Source of the DNA: Sternotherus odoratus
Lineage: Eukaryota; Chordata; Testudines; Kinosternidae
Length of the DNA: 64,000 bases
NCBI GenBank assembly: GCA_032164245.1
Contig: JAVMKO010000001.1
Coordinates: 19,753,603-19,817,602, forward strand
Direction of reading: 5' to 3'
Part shown: piece after piece, positions 56,157 through 64,000 of the stretch
Position numbering within the stretch: position 1 is the first letter of the stretch
Layout: each line of letters opens with the position of its first letter
The notes under the pieces: model-generated
Databases searched by the model: none
What the model saw: the letters and a program-made list of their open reading frames with translations, nothing else
What the model was told of the DNA's origin: nothing
Position numbers and translations under genes: made by a program

Positions 56157-58210
56157 TTCCTTTTAATCAGTCAGGTAATTAGTACAGGTGTACTGGCCCC
56201 AGCTCCCACTTAATAGCCAGCCACCCTGTGACAGGGGGAAAGGGAGAAAACATTCTCCTCAGTGAGTTCTCCCCAACTTGTTCCAGTGGGTCTGGATTAC
56301 TCTCCTGGCCCCCGCAGAATGAGTAGGTTATTCAGACCCAAGAAGTCATGGATCCACCCAGTATACACAAGGTCATCTATATGGAGGCTCTCCTGTGCCT
56401 CTGAATTGGAGGCCCCCTTTTTCCACTTTCACACATACACAGTTCAGAGCATGGGAGCAGTGGGCTGCCTTAAGCACCATGAATTTTTAACTTCCCTGTG
56501 AGGTCTTGTGCAAGTCGATGTTCATCCTCCAGTCCAAGCCTCTAGTCTTCCTTCACCTGCTCCATGTGAATCCCTGGATCACAGAGGGCTCTCCGTATGG
56601 TCTGGGGATAGGGCCACAAATATGACAGAGGCAGCTGCCCTCCAATACTATTCAACAATTCTACACATGGAGAAACTGTCCACATTCAGAATCTGGAGAG
56701 ATTGTTTCCTCTCCGCCGTACACCCACTCACATTTTGTGGGCCACTTTTAAAATATATGTATTATCAATGTGGATACCAGTAAATTTCTGCCACTAGAGG
56801 TCTGAACTTGCGTTCAGAGAGGCATAACCTGAGCTATTCCCTCATGTTACTGTGATGTAAGATGAAAATATTTGGTATGAAGCAGTAGATGAGATGAGAA
56901 GGAAATAATTTGCCATTTGAGGTGTCTGCTGTAGTGATTGAGAGGGAAAACTCTTCTGTGGTCAGAAATTAACTTTCCTAGCTTAGTGCCAATAAGCATA
57001 CCAAAAAGTACCCCGCACCTCTCAAGTGATAAACCTATGGAATTTAGCCCAAAACCTCAGAACAGGCCATTTATATTGTTGGCTTCAACTATAATTTCCT
57101 GTGTAAATCAGTCTAAAGAATTTAATACATAATTTGTGTGTGAATACATTTATTTATGTTGATGGCATGGAAAGATATTGTCTAGATAGAAAAGAATGTG
57201 AAAGAAGAATTACCCCTTAGAATCCCAGATAGATTTAATTATCCTCAAATATACTCTCTATGTGGTTGGTTGGAGAAGTTAATATTATACAGTTCTGTTG
57301 CCATTGTTCTCCGTGCCACATAAACCTTAGGAAGCAAATGCTGGTTTGAAAACTAGGATAGCTGAAATAGCATTATTTGGATCTGGATTTATTATTTAAT
57401 TTCCCAAATAATAATAATCAAAAAGAATTTAAAGCTCATTATATGGAAGGAAGATATTTTTAAATATTTATTTAGGCTTGAGAAACTCATCAGTGGCCAT
57501 TGGGTGTTTGGTATGGTGCATACTTGCAAGGGGCGGAGGGAGAGATACCTGTTTGAGTGCTGGTTTGCCTATTCTCTAGGACCAAGCAAGTCATCTTGTA
57601 ATTTAAACTTCTATTATTATCGAACTAGCAACTTTAGCAACTTCCACAGTCTCTTTTAACATATATTACATTTCTTATTTTTTTACTTGGCGGTAAGCCG
57701 TTATCTTTGTAAAAAATCTAGCCAAAGAGAGATTTCCAGGTTAGAAAAAAAAAGACTAAAATGCATTTCCTATACAAAAAATGTTAAAAAGCAGGTGTGG
57801 TTGCTACTCAAGTTCATAGATAACGAATAAAGCAAAAAAAAAAAAAAAAAAAAAAAAAGACAGATCACTAGTTAGGTTCTCATCTGATCCTTGCAGCCTA
57901 TGGCCATAATTTTTCTTTCTCTACATTGCTCTCTCTATATAAATGAACATTGTTAATGGATTTAGAACCTTCATGTTAGCCTATGTGAATTCATACTCTT
58001 ATTACCAATGGTCAGATATTGACATCCTTACTCACATTGGGTTGCATTTAAGTCCCAAATTAATCCCATAGAATGATGGGCCAGTGGCTAAAGTAGACTG
58101 AAATAGTATGGGGAAACCCTCTATGTGCCAGCCAAGGAGAGGGAGTTGGGGGGGAGCATTGCTTATCCAAGCCAGTGAGGGGTGGAAGGGTTGGGAAAGA
58201 TAGTGTTAAG
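56157..58210. other. No recognisable gene; A-run at 57835-57858
   Basis: Unique-looking DNA with an uninterrupted A-run of about 24 bases, possibly a retroposed tail, but no identifiable retrogene lies to its left. Frames at 56262-56501 and 56508-56783 lack domains. Confidence 0.45.
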
Positions 58211-58218
58211 AGTCTTTA

Positions 58219-58513
58219 GGCCATGCCTACATTCAGAGTGCTTTGCTGGCATAGGCTTATTGGCATACTACACCAGTGAAGCACTGCTAGTATCAATGCA
58301 GCTTAAACTGGTGAAGCTGCAATGTTGTTGGATTCATTTATTCCACCACACCCACACCAGACAATATATATAGAAACAGTGCAGTTCTGTCAGTATAGCT
58401 GCATCTACACTAGGGGCCTCTGCCAGCCCAGCGACAACAGTCAGAGATCCTACCTCTTCATGTCCCTGACTCACAAAGCTATGCTGGCAGAAGTCTGTAG
58501 TGTGGACATAGCC
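58219..58513. mobile_element. PIF/Harbinger-like MITE, 295 bp
   Basis: Ends GGCCATGCCTACATTCAG and the inverse of the right end, GGCTATGTCCACACTACAG. Flanked by TTA on both sides (58216-58218 and 58514-58516), the canonical 3-bp Harbinger target. Subterminal GCTGGCATAG / CTATGCTGGC are also inverted. Non-coding. Confidence 0.85.
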
Positions 58514-58516
58514 TTA

Positions 58517-60650
58517 TGGGAGCAGGTGAATGAGGCAGGCATCATTAATGAGCCACGATGGTGAGGAGTAAGTGCTGGTGGACATCTGGCATTTCTAAAT
58601 AAACGATAACATTCCTTTTCCATTGCTACTGCCTCATTGCAAGGCTTGTTCTGTGTCCTGTACAATGCAGAGCACATTCTTGCCACTTAAATAATAATAG
58701 CAATGGATATTCTATACTGAGGCCATGCTTTTTTTTACATTTCTGTATTTTTTACAGAATCTTCACCTGCAATGTGTCCATATCCATATCTGATCGCTTT
58801 CATTGGAGATGCTGGGTTGTTTGCTTATGAAAGATCTGATACCCTGAAATAGGTCAATTTCTTGTTACTTGACAGTTCATTGTTTATAGAAGCTGATGTT
58901 CTGACTGAACATAGAGAAGTCAACATTATGTAAGACTATTTTGATCTCAGTGACATTATTGGCTGTAACTTGTTATCCCAGTAGTATTGTCATCGAGGGC
59001 TAGGGAATGACCTGCTGGAGAATTTCCAAATAGACTTGTACTTGTGATCCATTATTCATTAAATGAGACAACCTATACAGCAGTTTAGAATAGTCTAGCA
59101 TAGTGTGTCTGTTTACCTCTGATAGCTGGTGTTGTGTTCTATTGGTTATAAACCTAGAAATGTGTTGATGGCAACTTGCATAAAACAGAAGGTGAGCATA
59201 TTATTTTGGCAAATGCAAAAAATGTGATTAAAAACAGTATAGGAATGGGCCAGAACAGAACCCAAATACTTTGAATAGGGATTTCATTGTCCCCAGGTTC
59301 GAATTACTGCTGGTCATTCCACCTGGGCAGTAAAGTGAAGTCTATGCGAAAAATCACATAAACAGCAACCTGCCTCATAAAGCAAGAAAGACAAATGATA
59401 TAGTACATCACACCAGTTCTTGTATTTGACAGTGGGTCAAATTCATGGTCCTATCCACATCTCTCAGACTACTAGTGGTTTAGGGCCTAACAACCTTAGA
59501 GGCCACTGTACTCAGTGGAAACCCAGCCAGTGATGGAGACCAGAGTGGAACTTTAGGTATGTTCATAGTCGAAGGGGCCAGTTGTAGAGCTCCATACAGG
59601 AAGAAATCAGGTTGAGCCTGTACTTGGTATCTATAGAGCATATGCTTTTTCTCATAAGCCTTCCCATGATAACAGAAGCTGACTTGAGGAGGAGGAGGAG
59701 GAAAAGTAGGTCTACAGCTAAATCACAGGGTGAAAGAGATTGTGTGTTGTACAATTAAGTCTGTATTTGGCACTTGGGTTACTCTGCTATGGACACACTA
59801 GAAATGCCTGACTATATAGGACCTAACTATGAAGCATCTTCACCCAAAGTTGGTGAGTGTAGGGACCTTTGGGAATGAGGCCTTCCAAACTTCCTCTACT
59901 TTCCCAGACTTGGGGGATTAAAATCCACATCTTAATATGGCCTCTCCAGCATAATTATGATCAGTAGCACATAGCAGCCCAGAAGAATGGGCACACTTAG
60001 GCTTTATGTTGCACAGGGACTTAGTGATGCTGTTGACTGTTAAATTCTGATCATCAGAAATTGCTCTTTTTCAAAGAGTAGGCCAGAGAATTACAAGTGG
60101 GATTTTTAGAGAATGTCTGTATTTTCCCCTGCTAAGGCCTTAGTTCATCAAGGTAGTTAAGTAAATGACTAACTTTAAGCCTGGGACTACTCACTACTCC
60201 CATTGATTTTACTTTAAATTAGGCATTTGCTTTAATTGCCTTACTGAAATTGGGCCAAAGTTCTGAAAACAGTCTCATGAACCATATAGGCATCTATGAA
60301 CTGAGCTGTAATTATGCTATAAAATTAAGCTAAAAATTCATTTCCAAATTACTTCTAAAGAGCTCCAATCAGTAACCATTGTTTATTTGTATATTATTTG
60401 CTGATAAATGTGGTTTAAAAGTGCCTGAATAATACCACATGCCAGGAATGTAATATACTGTGTTTCACAATGATTCTACCATCTTCCAATTTAGGAGCAC
60501 ATAACAGTGTTTAGGGCCTGTACACAGCTCTCCCGTGTGGCAGCATGCTGAACTGCCAGTGGGACAAGGCACCCACCCAAAAGGGGGATTTCCGAAGAAG
60601 AAGAATGAGAAATGACACAAAAAATGGGAAAAGACACAAAAAGGGAAATG
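58517..60650. other. No recognisable feature
   Basis: Unique-looking DNA. A GAGGAG run at 59686-59702 and an A-rich stretch at 60590-60650 are simple sequence. No genes recognised. Confidence 0.45.
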
Positions 60651-61160
60651 AATCAGGGTGGTAGCCGTGTTAGTCTGGAATAGCAGAGTTAACAAAGTCC
60701 TGTGGCACCTTAAAGACTAACTATAAAGTTTTGAAGCATGAGCTTTCGTGGGCTAATACCCACTTCGTCGGATGCAGGCAGTAGAAGTGTTCACAAACAG
60801 GCAGTTATAGAAAAGTAGGTAAGAGCCAGGTGGGAGGTGAAAAGGTTAGTCCAATTAAGCTGAGCCAGCTTGTTATCTCCGATCAGGGAGTGTGGATTAT
60901 TCGTCTAGCATTTGAATGGGGTGTGTGGACATGGAGAGATGAGAAACAATGTCTGTAATGAGCCAACCATTGTAGATCCCGGTTCAATCCCAAAGTGTGT
61001 GTGCTGAATTTGCAAATGAATTGAAGCTCTGCAGTCTCTCTTTGCAGTCTGGATCTGAAGTTCCCTTTCTGCAGAATGGTGACCTTTAAATCTGTAATAC
61101 TTCGAATGGAGGCAAAAACATTCAGAAACTGTTGGGAGAGAAAAAAGGATGGATGCACAA
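60651..61160 (-). mobile_element. Penelope-like retroelement 3' part
   Basis: Read on the minus strand: C-terminal GIY-YIG remnant (61158-60883) with DLKVTILQKGNFRSRLQRET and FICKFSTHTLGLNRDLQW. Then an untranslated stretch with AGCTGGCTCAGC, and the tail (60790-60651) with CCGACGAAGTGGGTATTAGC and TTAGTCTTTAAGGTGCCACAGG. It is the same tail family as 7379 and 19678 but distinct from 48970. The catalytic half of the nuclease is missing. The right limit is approximate. Confidence 0.8.
60744..60771 (-). ncRNA. Hammerhead ribozyme-like core in Penelope tail
   Basis: Same arrangement as at 19734: CCGACGA (60765-60771), GTGGG..CCCAC stem, GAAA (60744-60747), then GC-TCAT-GC and T. The second core base is C instead of U, which would be expected to weaken activity. 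Confidence 0.5.
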
Positions 61161-61220
61161 TCTGTACATGGGTTAAAAGAGTAAACAGAATAGTAGATGT
61201 CTTGTGATTTAACTACCACA

Positions 61221-61384
61221 TTTAATAGTTTGTTTAGTCAAAAAGCTCTTGAGTTTGTTCTACCTGTAACTGTACATAAATCACATTGGGGGACCTAGAG
61301 TATTTAATAGTCTGTTTAGTCAAAAAGCTGTTGAGTTTGTTCTACCTGTAACTGTACATAAATCACATTGGGGGACCTAGAGTA
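61221..61384. repeat. 82-bp tandem duplication
   Basis: Two adjacent units, 61221-61302 and 61303-61384, starting TTTAATAGT.TGTTTAGTC. They differ at two positions (GTTTG/GTCTG and GCTCTT/GCTGTT). No known repeat lies within. High identity implies a recent duplication. Confidence 0.95.
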
Positions 61385-62244
61385 CTAGACGTAAGTAGAT
61401 ACATTGGGCCAGTCCCATCCCTGGTGCAAGTCCACTGAAATCAGTGGAGTTTCATCAGGGATGACGTTGGAACATACAGGTTTTAATTATTTACAAAGAT
61501 GTCTGTTTTGATAGAAGGCAATATATATATATACTTGAAAGATACCATGCCTTCTGAGAGTCAGTATCATCCTGCCAGTATTTAAAATGTATTTCAGTGC
61601 TGGCAACATAACCACAGTATTGGCTCTGCACAACATTTCTGGTTCAGTGAACAAAATTCAGACTCTGTCACTTTGAAGATTACATAGTCTCTCTCAGGAT
61701 GTGCTGTCAAAAGTCTGATGAGATGGAGCTCTGAGCTTTGACTGTTTCTTTAGCTTTGACTCTAGAGTCCTTTGGGTTATTCTTTATTAATCTAAAGAAA
61801 TCACACCTTCTGGCTATTTCACACTGTTTAAATTGTTAAACAAGCCTGAGTGCTAGGTTTCCAATTCTGAAGGAGTTCTTGGAGCAGTATGAATGACCTC
61901 GGGCACTATTTCGATACCTGAAATTATTCTCTAGATTGAGATGCTAGAGGTGTAGCCAGTGTTACACATTCTTATTGTGGCAATGTCCTTGGAAGCAGAA
62001 AATCACAGTGGAAATTTTTAAAATTTCTGGGCTGGAACCTCAGTTGCTCCAGGGTCACAGTTGGCACAGCTGAAAAGATTGTGGTGGGGGAAATACAGCT
62101 CTAAACCACCTTTCCACTTTCTTGAGCCTGGGCTAGCTAGGGACTGGAATTAAGGCTTGTTTAAAATTATGCTGACTGTTGTGGTTGTACTGAAGTTGCT
62201 GTACAGCTTCACTGTATCACTGTACAATTTGTCCTACATGCTCC
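61385..62244. other. No recognisable feature
   Basis: 61408-61470 (GGGCCAGTCCCATC..AGTCCACTGAAATCAGTGG) is an eroded palindromic remnant. The rest is unassigned. Confidence 0.4.
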
Positions 62245-62375
62245 CACTTCTGTGGCTAGTGGCTAGAGCACTGGGTCACAGGAGACTTGGGTGCTAATCC
62301 CAGTGCTACCACTAGCCTGCTTGGATGAGTCACTTTATCTTTGTATGCCTCATTTTTCCTATCTATGAATTGATA
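62245..62375 (+). repeat. CORE-SINE/MIR-like remnant
   Basis: GTGGCTAGTGGCTAGAGCAC..GGGTGCTAATCCCAGTGCTACCAC..GAGTCACTTTATC..CCTCATTTTTCC follows head and core order of a MIR-like SINE. Its right end is cut by the Helitron-like start. Confidence 0.55.
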
Positions 62376-62400
62376 TCTATCTATATATATAAAAGTCAAG

Positions 62401-62449
62401 TGGTGTATGTATGTGTGTATGTATGTATGTATGTATGTATGTACGTATG
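62401..62449. repeat. GTAT microsatellite
   Basis: Near-perfect run of GTAT/GTATGTGT units adjoining the Helitron-like start. Confidence 0.95.
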
Positions 62450-62685
62450 ACTGCGAACTCCTCCCGCACCGTTTGAGCCAGAGACTTGAAATTTGGTACA
62501 GTGAGGGGTCTTGGGGTCTAGATGCTGGTAAGGGTCGAAAAATTTTCGGATCTCACCTCTGACGCCCCCCAGGGGTGAAAGTCTTTCAGGGCCAATCACA
62601 TCGGCTGGGCGGTTAGGTGGTGATGATGTCATAATACCCCCCTCCAACAGACACCTCACTCGCTCAGCTCACCCCTCCCTCCTCC

Positions 62686-63000
62686 AACGGAACCCCGGAG
62701 ATCCCTCAGTTCTCTGCCCCTCTCCCCTCCCAACGGAACCCCGGAGATCCCTCAGTTCTCTGCCCCTCCCCCCTCCCAACAGAAACCCAGAGATCCCTCA
62801 GTTCTCTGCCCCTCCCCCCTCCCAACGGAACCCCGGAGATCCCTCAGTTCTCTACTCCTCCCCCCTCCCAACGGAACCCCGGAGATCCCTCAGTTCTCTA
62901 CCCCTCCCCCCCTCCCAACGGAACCCCGGAGATCCCTCCGTTCTCTGCCCCTCCCCCCTCCCAACGGAACCCTGGAGAGCCCTCAGTTCTCTGCCCCTCC
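62686..63000. repeat. 46-bp minisatellite, about seven units
   Basis: Unit AACGGAACCCCGGAGATCCC continuing with TCAGTTCTCTGCCCCTCCC and C-runs. Copies differ by few substitutions (for example TACTCC or ACAGAAACC) and C-run lengths. C-rich on the plus strand. Confidence 0.9.
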
Positions 63001-63107
63001 CACCTCAACCCCGGACTCCATCAGCTCTGTGCCCCCCCCCACCTGCGAAGGTCCCCGGAATCCCTCGGCTCTGGGCCCCCTCCCCCCCTGCGACGGATCT
63101 GAGTTGG

Positions 63108-64000
63108 GTTTGGTGGGACGGTAAGTGAGGTGGGGTGTCGGGTTCGGTCGGGGGGTGAGGTGGGGGTGTTGCGGTTGGTGGGGGGTGAGGTGGGGGTGTT
63201 GGGTTTGCTTGGGGGGGTGAGGTGGGGGTGTCGGGTTTGGTCGGGGGGTAAGTGAGCCGGGGGGGTGTCGGGGTTGGTCTGGGGGGGTGGGAAGGTGTCG
63301 GGGGGGTGAGGGGTGTGGTGTGGGTGTTGGGTTTGGTCTGGGGGGGGGGAAGGTGTTGGGGTGGGTGCCCAGACCAAACCCGACACCCCCCCCCCGGCTC
63401 ACTTACCCCCCCGACCAAACCCGACACCGCCACCTCACCCCCCCACCAACCGCAACACCCCCTGACCAACCCCAACACCCACCCCTCACCCCTCACCCAC
63501 CCCAACACCTTCCCACCCCCCCAGACCAAACCCGACACCCCCTGGCTCACTTACCCCCCGACCGAACCCGACACTCCCACCTCACCCCCCCAAGCAAACC
63601 CGACACCCCCACCTCACCCCCCCCACCAACCGCAACACCCCCTGACCAACCCCAACACCCACACCTCACCCCTCACCCACCACGACACCTTCCCACCCCC
63701 CCAGACCAAACCCGACACCCCCCCGGCTCACTTACCCCCGACCGAACCCGACACCCCTACCTCATCCCCCCAAGCAAACCTGACACCCCCACCTCAACCC
63801 CCCACCAACCGCATCACCCCCTGACCAACCGCAACACTCATCCCTCACCCACCCCAACACCTTCCCACCCCCCCAGACCAAACCCTACACCCCCCGGCTC
63901 ACTTACCCCCCGACCAAACCCGACAACCCCACCTGACCCCCCCAAGCAAACCCAACACCCCCACCTGACCCCCCGACCAAACCCGACACCCCCCCCCCCC
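63108..64000. repeat. G/C-rich minisatellite with internal strand inversion
   Basis: 63108-63355 is G-rich with units such as GGGTTTGGTCGGGGGGTGAG and GTGGGGGTGTCG. From 63368 the same units appear on the opposite strand (CCAGACCAAACCCGACACC, CGGCTCACTTACC) and continue to the edge. Landmark CCAGACCAAACCC.ACACC recurs at about 63370, 63520, 63700 and 63872, giving a higher-order period of roughly 150-180 bp. The large frames on both strands are Pro/Gly-rich artefacts. The window ends in a C-run. Confidence 0.9.

Larger units (their letters stand above)
62380..64000 (+). mobile_element. Probable Helitron 5' end and internal minisatellites
   Basis: TCTATATATATAAAAG preceded by A (62379) fits the A|TC insertion and TC start of Helitrons. 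It is followed by a GTAT microsatellite, then CTCCTCCCGCACCGTTTGAG and GAGACTTGAAATTTGGTACA, phrases I associate with vertebrate Helitron leader regions. Two minisatellites follow to the window edge. The 3' hairpin and CTRR end, and any Rep/helicase gene, lie outside. Assignment is tentative. Confidence 0.5.

Noticed and set aside
57835..57858. Poly(A) run considered as the tail of a processed pseudogene
   Set aside because: No gene-like sequence or target duplication could be recognised upstream.
62983..63824. Pro-rich frames up to 190 codons resembling extensin-like proteins
   Set aside because: Direct translation of the C-rich/G-rich minisatellite on both strands; no start context or domain.

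Overview
This window is vertebrate, intron- or intergenic-type DNA, most likely from a cryptodire turtle. It is AT-rich and has no long open reading frames. Its repeat content looks chelonian: a tRNA-derived SINE with a CR1-type tail, many CR1 LINE fragments, Penelope-like elements, PIF/Harbinger and hAT DNA transposons with many short non-autonomous copies, Tigger/pogo-like TA elements, CORE-SINE/MIR-like remnants and one L1 fossil. The species call is an inference from repeat families recognised by eye. I could not support any host protein-coding exon. Nearly every open frame of 60 codons or more is chance, transposon remnant, or a low-complexity GC-rich frame.

Layout. 1-9 kb: small MITEs, a tRNA-like repeat, a CR1 split by a GC-rich hAT element, a second GC-rich hAT element with a perfect 8-bp target duplication, and a palindromic Penelope insertion. 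9-17 kb: CR1 fragments on the minus strand, a U2 snRNA fragment, an L1 reverse-transcriptase fossil and a 600-bp hAT element. 17.3-21.6 kb: a nearly complete PIF/Harbinger transposon with a spliced Myb/SANT-like gene (+) and a transposase gene (-), both broken, itself hit by a Penelope insertion. 22.6-31.9 kb: CR1 reverse-transcriptase remnants and further hAT, Harbinger and Tigger-like elements. 33.3-36.7 kb and 40.3-42.9 kb: two autonomous-type hAT transposons with BED-finger transposases, both decayed; the first is split by a Tigger-like element. 43-58 kb: scattered hAT pieces, a Penelope element that keeps RT-end and GIY-YIG coding remnants plus a hammerhead-like motif, a tRNA-derived SINE nested in another repeat, and a Harbinger MITE. 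60-64 kb: another Penelope copy, a fresh 82-bp tandem duplication, and a probable Helitron start leading into two minisatellites, the second containing a strand inversion.

The genes here do not work together as a host pathway. They are separate transposon machineries: transposase plus Myb partner, hAT transposase, and RT/GIY-YIG. All carry stops or frameshifts. The points most worth a second look are the inverted-duplicated Penelope insertions with exact target duplications, the hammerhead-like cores in Penelope tails, and the repeated occurrence of GC-rich tandem arrays inside unrelated DNA transposons.
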